The notes under the pieces: generated by a model | Databases searched by the model: none | What the model saw: the letters and a program-made list of their open reading frames with translations, nothing else | Told to the model about the DNA's origin: nothing | Shown: piece by piece, positions 14,430 to 22,510 of the stretch | Layout: each line of letters begins with the position of its first letter | Numbering within the stretch: position 1 is the first letter of the stretch | Source of the DNA: a virus | Virus record (IMG/VR): IMGVR_UViG_3300025012_000176 | Location: 1-40,495 of that record | Direction: 5' to 3' (one strand) | Length of the DNA: 40,495 bases | Translations under genes and position numbers: made by a program

Positions 14430-15017
14430 ATGGAAACCAAAGAAGACCAACACTTCGAGGAGAATGACGAAAAGTCTACACTCGGCGAAGAACGCGAATC
14501 AGAGGAAGCATCGGAGTTCGATGACCTTTTTGAATCTGAGCAGTCAGATGAAGCTCCAACACGGGAAGAATACAATCGTCTTTTAAAAGGAGTTAAGAAA
14601 TTAGCTTCACAAGTAGGACGAGAGAAAAAAGAAGTGAAGGAGATTAAGGAAGTCGAAAAGATTGAGCCGACAGAACAGGCATCAAGCCCAGTTCTAAAGA
14701 GCCTTTATTTTAAGGCCAACCCAGAAGCTCAAGAAATCTGGACGGAAGTTGAAAAGGAAGCCAAATTACTTGGCAAAGACCCTTTCACACTTTATGAAAG
14801 CTCATCCTATTTTAAAGGAGAAGCCAAGGCCAGAGCCGAAGCTAAAGCTGAAGACGAGGTGAACAAAACAAAAATAGGCAGACCCAGTCCGGGGATGTCT
14901 AGTAATGGAAGAAGCTTTGCGCACATAGACCTTTCTAACAAAGAAGATATCGCTTGGCTTAACGCCAAATCTGGCAGACGACAAGAATATTCGGCCTGGT
15001 ACGCAACGCATAAATAG
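14430..15017 (+). CDS. Scaffolding protein (putative)
   Basis: 195 aa. A highly acidic, disordered N-terminus, then lysine/glutamate-rich coiled-coil sequence (KLASQVGREKKEVKEIKEVEK), then KSLYFKANPEAQEIWTEVEKEAKLLGKDPFTLYESS-like helices and a short basic C-terminus ending SAWYATHK. Location just before the capsid gene, low complexity and charge pattern fit a scaffold that drives head assembly and is then removed. The ATG follows the double hairpin leader. Confidence 0.7.
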   Translation: METKEDQHFEENDEKSTLGEERESEEASEFDDLFESEQSDEAPTREEYNRLLKGVKKLASQVGREKKEVKEIKEVEKIEPTEQASSPVLKSLYFKANPEAQEIWTEVEKEAKLLGKDPFTLYESSSYFKGEAKARAEAKAEDEVNKTKIGRPSPGMSSNGRSFAHIDLSNKEDIAWLNAKSGRRQEYSAWYATHK

Positions 15018-15020
15018 AAT

Positions 15021-15923
15021 ATGGCTAATGATTTACAGCATTTTATCAGAGAAATTTGGGCTCCTGAAGTTCAGGAAAACGCCACAAAAAATCTAGTAGC
15101 AATGCAAATTTGTGAAGTTATTGAACTAGCAGACGGAGACACTTATAACAACCCTTATGCTTCTGACCCAACAGTTGGAACATACACAAGGAATCCAGCT
15201 TCTGCTGGTGTGTCTACATCTGACATCACTTCTACAAATGAACAATTGGTAATTGGTACAGCTCAATACGCAGCTTTCAAAGTTGATCGTTTGGATGAGA
15301 AACAAATGAAATATCGTCTAAATGGACGCATGAAAGACCGAGCAACTTACAAACTTCGCGATACTATCGATACAGCTATTCTTGCAGAACATGCAAATGC
15401 TGGTTCAGAAGTTGACGGTGGAGATGTAGGGCAGACAGATGGACAAGGAATTAACTTGGCAACATCTACTGGCGCAGTTATGGACGCAATTTTGGCTGGT
15501 GAAGCTAAGCTTGCAGCTCAGTCAGTGGAAAATAACGGAGACTTGTTCCTCGTTATGCATCCAAGTGACTATATCCTTTATGGTAAGAAATATCTTATCG
15601 CTAATGGATTCCAATTGGCTGACAGCGTGATGAAAAATGGTTACAAAGGTGATTTGAACGGAATTTCTGTTTTCACATCCTTGAACGTTGGAACTTCAGT
15701 TGTTTCTAACCATAATGTTCGTCACTGGTTGATGGGTAAGAAAGGCGCTATTTCTTTCGGAAAGAACGCAGGAAGTCTTATCAATCTTGAAGTAATCGAA
15801 AATCCTAAATTGTCAGATGGTACAACGTTCCTTGGAACTGAATACATCTTGTGGGATTTGTATGGAAAGAAAGTTTTCACAGAAGGTGCACGAGAATTAG
15901 TGGATATTGTTATCAGATTCTAA
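15021..15923 (+). CDS. Major capsid protein
   Basis: 300 aa, four bases after the scaffold gene. The sequence has features of HK97-fold coats: an N-terminal helix and long extended arm, a central alpha/beta domain with AVMDAILAGEAKLAAQSV and LFLVMHPSDYILY, and a C-terminal beta region with GTEYILWDLYGKKVFTEGARELV. It has no early cleavage site that I can see. Codon use is biased towards A/T-ending codons, as expected of a highly expressed gene. A strong hairpin follows. Confidence 0.85.
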   Translation: MANDLQHFIREIWAPEVQENATKNLVAMQICEVIELADGDTYNNPYASDPTVGTYTRNPASAGVSTSDITSTNEQLVIGTAQYAAFKVDRLDEKQMKYRLNGRMKDRATYKLRDTIDTAILAEHANAGSEVDGGDVGQTDGQGINLATSTGAVMDAILAGEAKLAAQSVENNGDLFLVMHPSDYILYGKKYLIANGFQLADSVMKNGYKGDLNGISVFTSLNVGTSVVSNHNVRHWLMGKKGAISFGKNAGSLINLEVIENPKLSDGTTFLGTEYILWDLYGKKVFTEGARELVDIVIRF

Positions 15924-15925
15924 TC

Positions 15926-15975
15926 TAGTGTCTTCATTCTTCTCCTTTCTAGAGGGAGAAGTCTTGAGGACACTA
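15926..15975 (+). other. Long hairpin after the capsid gene
   Basis: An outer 11-bp stem (15926-15936 with 15965-15975, one wobble) and an inner 7-bp stem (15939-15945 with 15955-15961) are separated by a small internal loop. No T-tract follows, so it is more likely to protect the capsid mRNA 3' end or reduce readthrough into the glycan genes than to act as a full terminator. It also argues that the next gene starts at ATG 15982. Confidence 0.7.
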
Positions 15976-15981
15976 CAAACC

Positions 15982-17373
15982 ATGCTAATAAGAAATTTTT
16001 CGGGAAGAATAGTTGAAGTGTCGGCGGAAAGAGCCAAGGAAATGATAGAACAGGACGGAGCAACATTGATTAATGAAACCCCAAAAAGAAAAGGGTTGGC
16101 AAAAAATGAATGTCCTTATTGTTTTGAAGATTGCGGTCATGTTGAGAAGTGTAAGGAAAATGCTCCGTTGATTTCAATCATCATTCCTAGTCGCTCCAAT
16201 GAAAAAATAGACTCAATGGAATCTCTCAAAAATCAGAGTTACCAAAACATTGAAATTATTGTTGAGATAGATGAGAAAAAAGAGGGTGCGCCAGTTTGCA
16301 GGAATAGGGGATTTGAAAAGTCTAAAGGGGAATTTGTTCTTTTTTCCGACAATGACCTTGAATGGGACAAAGACGCAATCGCAATTTTATATGGAACGCT
16401 CATTAAAAATTTTAAAGCTGCTTATTCCTACGGAAGTTATTCCTTGGATGGGAAACTAATAGGAAACAAGGAATTCAGTTCGCATGATTTATGGAAATGG
16501 AACTATATTTCAACCATGAGTCTAATCCGCAAAGAAGATTTCCCTGGATTCGATGAGAGCCTAAAGAAATTTCAAGACTGGGATTTGTGGCTGACGCTTT
16601 TGGATAAGGGAAGAGAGGGGAAATATTGCGGAGAATGCGTTTTTTCAACCAAAGTACGCGAAAACGGCATAACTTTTGGCAAAGATACGCCCGACAGCAC
16701 AACGGCGCGAGCAATTTTGATGAAAAAGCACAGTATCAAAGACACTAAACTAGCAGACATTATTATCCCACATCAAAACCGCCATGACATGCTACACAAA
16801 TGTTTAGACCGTCTTTCTCACGACAATTTCAATATCCTAGTCATCGGAGGGGGAACGTTCAGCGAAAATTGCAACAAAGGAGCGAGAATCGCTACTACTG
16901 ACAATCTTATTTTCATGAACGATGACATTGAACCAGAAGATGAGGTTATCCGACAGATGATTAGTAGTGAAGCGGACATTGTAGGCGCCGCGCAAATCAC
17001 TCCGAACTGGCACAAAGATAAAATTTGGTACGGCATAAGTTATAAATGGAAAAACGGATTTATTGCCGAGGAAATAACTGATAATTTTGAGCAAGCCACT
17101 ATTCCTACCGGATTTCTATTCAGAGTTAAAAAGAAAGTTTGGGAAGAATTAGGCGGACTAGATGAAGCTTACAAAAACGGCGGGGAAGATCAAGAAATAT
17201 TTCTCACCGCGCTAGAAAAAGGTTATTCGATTGAAATAATCCAAACCCCAACCGTTCATCATCATTCCAGTTCAAGAGATAGATTTAAACATACTAGCGA
17301 CAACAGAACACTTTTAAACAGTCGCTGGACAAAAGAACGTATCGGTAAAATTTTAAATAAACAAAATGGCTAA
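15982..17373 (+). CDS. Tandem family-2 glycosyltransferase with Cys motif
   Basis: 463 aa. Residues 1-40 resemble a small head-region domain (NFSGRIVEVSAERAKEMI). Residues 44-58 hold CPYCFEDCGHVEKC. From 63 there is a GT-A domain (LISIIIPSRSNEK, VCRNRGFEKSKGEFVLFSDND, a DxD-like site near 122-125). A second GT-A domain starts near 258 (ADIIIPHQNRHDML, FMNDDIEPED) and ends with the GGEDQEIFLTALEKG and HHHSS pattern. It should transfer sugars from nucleotide-sugars, either to the virion or to host surface glycan. An upstream in-frame start would run through the hairpin. It is fused and in a virion operon, both notable. Confidence 0.8.
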   Translation: MLIRNFSGRIVEVSAERAKEMIEQDGATLINETPKRKGLAKNECPYCFEDCGHVEKCKENAPLISIIIPSRSNEKIDSMESLKNQSYQNIEIIVEIDEKKEGAPVCRNRGFEKSKGEFVLFSDNDLEWDKDAIAILYGTLIKNFKAAYSYGSYSLDGKLIGNKEFSSHDLWKWNYISTMSLIRKEDFPGFDESLKKFQDWDLWLTLLDKGREGKYCGECVFSTKVRENGITFGKDTPDSTTARAILMKKHSIKDTKLADIIIPHQNRHDMLHKCLDRLSHDNFNILVIGGGTFSENCNKGARIATTDNLIFMNDDIEPEDEVIRQMISSEADIVGAAQITPNWHKDKIWYGISYKWKNGFIAEEITDNFEQATIPTGFLFRVKKKVWEELGGLDEAYKNGGEDQEIFLTALEKGYSIEIIQTPTVHHHSSSRDRFKHTSDNRTLLNSRWTKERIGKILNKQNG

Positions 17374-17620
17374 ATCAAAACTACCAAAACCAATTGCAGG
17401 ACACGTTATTGTAGAAAATGTTTTAAGAAAAGGATTCAGAATGCAGAAAGATTCAAAAGTTATTCCGCCAAGTGATTATTTCATTGTTGATGGTGGTGAT
17501 ACTACTTTTAAGAAAGGACAGCAGATTCTTTTCGGGGATGCTATCAGACTAACACCTCTTTTCAAGGAAAAAGGCATGTATGTAGCTAATTCACTCGGAA
17601 TCATAGCTTTTTATGAATAA
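17366..17620 (+). CDS. GroES/Cpn10-like small protein (putative)
   Basis: 84 aa. KPIAGHVIVENV at the N-terminus, then DYFIVDGGDTTFKKGQQILFG and YVANSLGIIAFYE at the end. The order of strands and the spacing of a V-G-x-I-like turn and a final SLGIIA strand resemble GroES, with a mobile-loop-like segment about 18-35. T4-like phages carry such co-chaperonins to fold their capsid protein. The assignment is from pattern only; another small beta-barrel is possible. It overlaps both neighbours by 8 bases, so it is coupled to the two glycosyltransferase genes. Confidence 0.4.
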   Translation: MAKSKLPKPIAGHVIVENVLRKGFRMQKDSKVIPPSDYFIVDGGDTTFKKGQQILFGDAIRLTPLFKEKGMYVANSLGIIAFYE

Positions 17621-18281
17621 AATAGCCATTTATACCCTCACCAGGGACAGATTGGAGTTCACAAAACACTGTTTTCAGACTCTTTGGGATAAAGCAGGTG
17701 TTGAATTCGACTGGTACATCATTGATAACGGAAGCCAAGACGGAACGGTTGAATGGCTAAAGGAAAATGAAAGCCAATTCAAAAAAGTTATTTACAATCC
17801 TGAAAATGTTGGGATAAGCAAGGCTAGCAATCAAGCTCTTGAAGAAATATTCAGGGAGCGCTACGACCTGATTATCAAATTTGATAATGATTGCGAAGTT
17901 GTTTCTGAAAATATTCTTGAAAAGATAATTGAAATTTTCAAGGACAGAAAAAAATTAATTCTGTCCCCAAATGTTGAAGGGATAGACAATCAACCGAAAA
18001 GAGGCAGATACGAGGAAATAGCTGGACATAGTATAGGAATGACTGCGGTAGTTGGTGGATTATTCCACATCGTACCAGCAGAAATCTATCAACAATATCG
18101 CTATCCTGAAAATCTCCCCAAAGCTAAGGGACAAGATGAACTTTTCTGTTCTTGGGTAAAAGCAACTGGTTATAAAGTTGGATACATAGAAGATTTGACA
18201 GTGAATCATTACATGACCACAGGCGGGCAATATAAACATAATCCAGGCTATTTTGAGCGAAAATGGCAAGAAGAAAAATGA
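17613..18281 (+). CDS. Family-2 glycosyltransferase
   Basis: 222 aa, a single GT-A domain: IAIYTLTRDRLEFTKHC, WYIIDNGSQDGTVEWL, PENVGISKASNQAL, and the metal-binding DxD as FDNDCE (residues 90-95). A C-terminal region has the PKAKGQDELFCSWVKATGYKVGY helix that follows the acceptor site in this family. Soluble, no membrane segment. It overlaps the upstream small gene and the downstream methyltransferase (ATGA), so the cassette is a tight operon. Confidence 0.88.
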   Translation: MNKIAIYTLTRDRLEFTKHCFQTLWDKAGVEFDWYIIDNGSQDGTVEWLKENESQFKKVIYNPENVGISKASNQALEEIFRERYDLIIKFDNDCEVVSENILEKIIEIFKDRKKLILSPNVEGIDNQPKRGRYEEIAGHSIGMTAVVGGLFHIVPAEIYQQYRYPENLPKAKGQDELFCSWVKATGYKVGYIEDLTVNHYMTTGGQYKHNPGYFERKWQEEK

Positions 18282-18856
18282 AACGATTAACTGAAAAAAA
18301 TATAAATACGGGGGAACATTTTGACGAAGTTTTCACTGAGGGGAAAGATTTTGACGTAGAAAGGCAGGTTGAATTTTACAAATTAATCCAACAAGGAATG
18401 AAAGTTCTTGATTTAGGAGCGGGAATAAAGGGATTTGTTGAGCTTTTCAGAGAATCAGGTGGAAAGGATAATGTCGCGGAACTTCATGCCTTAGATTTTT
18501 CAGAATATGCCAAGCGGGAAGTCGTAAACAAATATCCTGACATCCAATATGCTATTGGAAACGTTCTTGAAACTCCTTACGAAGATGGATATTTTGACCT
18601 GGTAGGAGCAGGGGAACTAATAGAACACATGGAAAAACCCGAATATTTAGTTAAAGAAATGGCGAGGATAACCAAGCAAGGAGGAATGATGATAATTTCT
18701 ACAGTTGACCCGGATTGCGAAGACAGCAAAGGGAAAGAATATCCTGAACATATTTGGCAATTTACTCCTGAAGATTTAATAAACCTATTCAAGCCATATG
18801 GAGAACCGCAATATAGGAGAGTCAGAAACTATGACTGCATATTTTGTAGACGCTGA
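18278..18856 (+). CDS. Class I SAM-dependent methyltransferase
   Basis: The start is probably the ATG that overlaps the previous TGA; an in-frame ATG five codons earlier is possible. Motif I is VLDLGAG (about 43-49), an acidic motif II lies in HALDFSEYAK, then DLVGAGELIEHM and GGMMIISTVDP, the layout of Methyltransf_11-type enzymes. It lies between a glycosyltransferase and a deacetylase, so its substrate is probably a sugar rather than DNA. It is 192 aa, a complete Rossmann core. Confidence 0.82.
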   Translation: MKRLTEKNINTGEHFDEVFTEGKDFDVERQVEFYKLIQQGMKVLDLGAGIKGFVELFRESGGKDNVAELHALDFSEYAKREVVNKYPDIQYAIGNVLETPYEDGYFDLVGAGELIEHMEKPEYLVKEMARITKQGGMMIISTVDPDCEDSKGKEYPEHIWQFTPEDLINLFKPYGEPQYRRVRNYDCIFCRR

Positions 18857-19346
18857 CGACTACTGCCAAGGGAATGACGGCATGGAAGTTTTGAAAAGAA
18901 TTAAAGCTAAAAATCCTGATTTCAAAATAAATCTGTTCACGATAGTTGGAAGATGTTCCAAGGAATGGATAGAGGAAATGAAAAAGATTGATTGGATTAA
19001 AATGATTCCTCACGGCTGGCTGCACGAAACATCAAGGGAATGTGAGAATTGGACTTACGAACAATCAAAGGAATACCTGGATAAGATAGAGCAATTTGGA
19101 TTAGAAAAAGGTTTTAAGGCCCCAGGTTGGCAGATATCAGACGGAATGTATCAAGTTCTGCTGGAAAAAGGATATTGGGTGGCAGACCAGCACTATAACG
19201 ACCAAAGGAGACCAAAGGAATTGGAAGTTAAATATCCCACGGTAGAACATTATCACATTGGTAATTTAGGAGGGCATAACATCAATGAAATAGGTTATTT
19301 TGAGGAACATTTAGCAAATTTAAGAGGTAATTACAAATTTTTATGA
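18831..19346 (+). CDS. Polysaccharide deacetylase-like protein
   Basis: 171 aa. YFVDADDYC near the start gives the Asp-Asp pair, PHGWLHE (about 60-66) the metal-binding histidines, and FKAPGW (95-100) a family motif. These match the NodB-type deacetylase fold, usually removing acetyl groups from amino sugars. ATG 18831 has AGGAGA about ten bases upstream and overlaps the methyltransferase; ATG 18798 is the alternative. A terminal histidine expected of the full domain may be HYHIG. It closes the cassette and overlaps the adaptor gene by 4 bases. Confidence 0.65.
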   Translation: MTAYFVDADDYCQGNDGMEVLKRIKAKNPDFKINLFTIVGRCSKEWIEEMKKIDWIKMIPHGWLHETSRECENWTYEQSKEYLDKIEQFGLEKGFKAPGWQISDGMYQVLLEKGYWVADQHYNDQRRPKELEVKYPTVEHYHIGNLGGHNINEIGYFEEHLANLRGNYKFL

Positions 19347-20065
19347 TCGGAAGCGATTTACTCTCATTTTCATACGGACTCGTCAATAAGGCGGAAGCTA
19401 CTTTCTTAGACGGAAGCACTACCACGTTTTATAAACGTCTTAACACTCTCTACGGCCACCGCGTCTTAGATATTTTAAGGGTGCGCGTGGACAAGAACGC
19501 CACGATTAACGAAGCCACGACTGATTTGATTTCCACGGTGGGGCTGGTAGCTGGCGATAACGGATTTGGAGGAGAATTTGCATTCCCAGCCGACCTTTTA
19601 AAACCCGTGCGCTTTGAAGTTTCCTATGACGGCATTACATGGATTAAGTGCAATGTTTACGATAACGCTTTAAACGAAAGAAGTGAATACAACGACGTGC
19701 AACTTGCAAGTGATTTTTCACAGAGCGATCCGCGCGTGGATTTTACTCGCAATTCTTACAAAATCCGACCTCCTAAAACTACGGCCGGAAACATCACCAA
19801 GGGAATCTATATTGAATATGAACAAAGACAAGTTGATTTCACATCTACTACCGCGCCAGTTCAAATTGAAGCGAACTTGCAGGATATTCTTGCATGGGAT
19901 CTGGCTAAGCTTGAGATTATCATGCATTCCAAAAATTACACCTCACAGGAAATAACAGTTTTCAACCAAGAACATCAGAAAGCAGAGGATAGATTCCTAG
20001 AATTTTACAAAAACAATCTGCCGACGCGCAAGAAAATGACACTTAAATATCAAAATTACCGCTAA
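19343..20065 (+). CDS. Head-tail adaptor-like protein
   Basis: 240 aa, mixed beta and helical: FLDGSTTTFYKRLNTLYGHRVLDILRVRV, a central beta part (GGEFAFPADLLKPVRFEVSYDGITWIKCNV), then IYIEYEQRQVDF and a C-terminal helical region with AWDLAKLEIIMHSKNY. Position after the head genes and before fibres suits a portal adaptor or neck protein of a podovirus-like phage. No defining motif; assignment is by position and style. The start codon overlaps the preceding TGA. Confidence 0.5.
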   Translation: MIGSDLLSFSYGLVNKAEATFLDGSTTTFYKRLNTLYGHRVLDILRVRVDKNATINEATTDLISTVGLVAGDNGFGGEFAFPADLLKPVRFEVSYDGITWIKCNVYDNALNERSEYNDVQLASDFSQSDPRVDFTRNSYKIRPPKTTAGNITKGIYIEYEQRQVDFTSTTAPVQIEANLQDILAWDLAKLEIIMHSKNYTSQEITVFNQEHQKAEDRFLEFYKNNLPTRKKMTLKYQNYR

Positions 20066-20265
20066 TGCCTACATACGAAACAATTGAAAAGCCAACCACA
20101 AGTTATGGAGAGATAGCAAAGCCATCATTTTTGGGATATCTGCAACAAGAAAATAGGTTTTACATTCTGCTCGAAAATGGTTTTAAGATAATTATCAATG
20201 ACCAAGTTCCAACAACAATAGCTAAGCCTACCACTTCATATAATTCAATACCAAAACCAGCTTAA
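20065..20265 (+). CDS. Small structural protein with internal repeat, 66 aa
   Basis: Starts on the last base of the previous stop (TAATG). KPTTSYGEIAKPS near the start and KPTTSYNSIPKPA at the end form an internal repeat around a beta-rich middle (RFYILLENGFKIIIND). Such short KPTTSY repeat proteins lie next to tail fibres in related uncultured phages, as I recall. Likely a virion minor protein. Four bases separate it from the collagen-like fibre gene. Confidence 0.5.
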   Translation: MPTYETIEKPTTSYGEIAKPSFLGYLQQENRFYILLENGFKIIINDQVPTTIAKPTTSYNSIPKPA

Positions 20266-20269
20266 TAAT

Positions 20270-22498
20270 ATGGGAGACAAAAAAATATCAGAATTAGAAA
20301 TATTAGAAACAGTGGCAGACACTGATTTTACGGTGGTTTACGATGTTTCCGAAACTGACCCAGACCTAGCCACCAAAAGAGCTTTGAAGTCTGAGTTTAA
20401 AGGTGACACAGGAGAGCAAGGAATTCAGGGTATTCAAGGGATTCAAGGCATCCAGGGAGAAACTGGATTGACTGGCGAACAGGGAATCCAGGGCGAACAA
20501 GGTATCCAAGGTGAGCAGGGTATTCAGGGCATCCAGGGCGAACAAGGGTTGAATTGGCGAGGTATTTATAGCAGCGGCACTGCATACGAGGTAGACGATG
20601 CAGTGGTTTATGATGGTTCCTCATGGATTTGTATTCAAGCAGGGACAGGTCACACTCCAACAGGTGCGACTTGGTGGAATTATTTAGCTCAAAAAGGAAC
20701 AGATGGAACTGATGGAACAATGAGCGGACCAGGACTATCAGTAGTTGACAATATAGTAACCTTTTCCGATACGACAGGAGATGTTGTTAAAGATTCAGGA
20801 CTTTCTTTAGACACTGACGGAACTATGGCAGCCAATTCAGACTCAAAAATACCTTCTCAAAAAGCGGTGAAAACTTACGTTGATGCCAACGCAGGGGGCG
20901 GAATGAACAACCTCCTAAAAAATGGAAACTTCATCAATAATTCTACCAATGGTTACGGAGCTACTCCCGATGATTGGACTTCTTCTTCTGCTAATCCAGT
21001 TCAAGGAGGATTTCCGTCAATGACCAAACAGCAACTGATTGACCTTTTGGGAATTACAGATGGAGATATTGAGGGGCTTTGGAATTTGAACGAAGCGAGT
21101 GGAAATGCAGTTGACCTTTCGTCCAATGCCTATCATTTGACTGATACGAATACTGTCGGAGCTTCTGACGACGGATTGATGGGTAAGGCGAGGGATTTTG
21201 AAGCTGGAAACACTGAATATTTTAACATCACTCACAACAGCTGTCCTAATCTTGATGCACTTGGAAATAAAACATTGATTTGGTTTATGAAGCCCGAATC
21301 ATTGCATAATGGTTGGTCTTTTGGTATGAGCGACGCTGGATTAGCAAATTATTACGGATTAGGTTTAAATCTTGATGGAACGATTAGATTTTGGAATAAA
21401 TCAGGAGAATATATTGATAGTGATGTAAAATATGAAGCTGGTAAATGGTATATGGTTGTTGGAGTTGGTGATGTTTCAGGAAATGTTAAAAAAATATGGG
21501 TAAATGGAATTAAGAAACAATCTGCAACATGTTCAACTACTGGTGATATTACAGGAGGATTTTCCATCGGAAGGCTAGGAGATTTTAATAATGCTGGATA
21601 TTTTCTTGACGGACTTGTTCAATTAGCCAGCGTTCTTTCAGTCGCCCTCACTGATTCACAAGTCAAAAAACTTTTCGCTGCAACTCTTTACCGAGGACAA
21701 AAAATCAGACGAGCTACAACTAACGCTTATCTTTCGCAAGCACTTCCCGAAGATTTAGTAGAAAGATTGCGAGGAAAAGAAGTTTCAATCGTTGCAAAGG
21801 CTTATCAAGAAGTCGCCTCAACTGCTCAAGTTTCTATTGATGACGGAACAGAAACAGCATCCGCCACACAAGCCACAACTGGAAGCTGGTTGGAGCTTGG
21901 CGCGACCAAAACTATTTCGGCAACCGCCACCGCAATTACTGCAAAACTAAAACATTCAACTTCTGACGGTAATTCTTGGTTCAAAGAAGTCGCTTTTTAT
22001 GAAGGCGGAACTTTAATTTATATTTGGTATCCGTCCTATGATGATATTTCAAGATTTCCAAGACTTTTAAGGATGGATATTCCGGCCGTATTGAACGGAT
22101 ATCAGTTTGAAGAAAAACGTTGGTTCGATTACGTTCCAACCGTATACGGAAGTGCAGGAAGCGCAGGTAGTTATGCTCAAGATGTTGTTGATGGAAAGTT
22201 TTTAATGAATGGGAAAAATGTTTCACTCAGGTCATCTGTCAGAATAACTAACGTTGGTTCTTGGTCTGGAAATTTACATTTTTCTATTCCTGTTTTGGTT
22301 AGTGCAAATATAACTGGGAATGACTGTCCAGTAAATGGAATGATAATTGCATCTGGAGCCGTAGCGATAAAAGCCATTTCGCTAGGCACAGATGATTACA
22401 AAGGATGGCTATTCACAGCTGGTTTATATACTTCTTATTATACTACATTTACAGCAAACGACTGTGTATTAGCAAATGGTAATTACGAAATAGACTAA
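20270..22498 (+). CDS. Collagen-like tail fibre with LamG-like domain
   Basis: 742 aa. Residues 1-44 form a head with DFTVVYDVSETDPDLATKR. About 45-93 are roughly 16 Gly-X-Y triplets (GIQ, GEQ types), a collagen-like trimeric stalk. Then a chitin-binding-like motif, RGIYSSGTAYEVDDAVVYDG. Next is a fibre segment (SDSKIPSQKAVKTYVDAN), a LamG/concanavalin-like sandwich near 265-470, and beta-rich C-terminal domains. It should bind host surface sugar. The collagen repeat makes this part of the DNA repetitive. Confidence 0.85.
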   Translation: MGDKKISELEILETVADTDFTVVYDVSETDPDLATKRALKSEFKGDTGEQGIQGIQGIQGIQGETGLTGEQGIQGEQGIQGEQGIQGIQGEQGLNWRGIYSSGTAYEVDDAVVYDGSSWICIQAGTGHTPTGATWWNYLAQKGTDGTDGTMSGPGLSVVDNIVTFSDTTGDVVKDSGLSLDTDGTMAANSDSKIPSQKAVKTYVDANAGGGMNNLLKNGNFINNSTNGYGATPDDWTSSSANPVQGGFPSMTKQQLIDLLGITDGDIEGLWNLNEASGNAVDLSSNAYHLTDTNTVGASDDGLMGKARDFEAGNTEYFNITHNSCPNLDALGNKTLIWFMKPESLHNGWSFGMSDAGLANYYGLGLNLDGTIRFWNKSGEYIDSDVKYEAGKWYMVVGVGDVSGNVKKIWVNGIKKQSATCSTTGDITGGFSIGRLGDFNNAGYFLDGLVQLASVLSVALTDSQVKKLFAATLYRGQKIRRATTNAYLSQALPEDLVERLRGKEVSIVAKAYQEVASTAQVSIDDGTETASATQATTGSWLELGATKTISATATAITAKLKHSTSDGNSWFKEVAFYEGGTLIYIWYPSYDDISRFPRLLRMDIPAVLNGYQFEEKRWFDYVPTVYGSAGSAGSYAQDVVDGKFLMNGKNVSLRSSVRITNVGSWSGNLHFSIPVLVSANITGNDCPVNGMIIASGAVAIKAISLGTDDYKGWLFTAGLYTSYYTTFTANDCVLANGNYEID

Positions 22499-22510
22499 TA
22501 ATATAAACAT

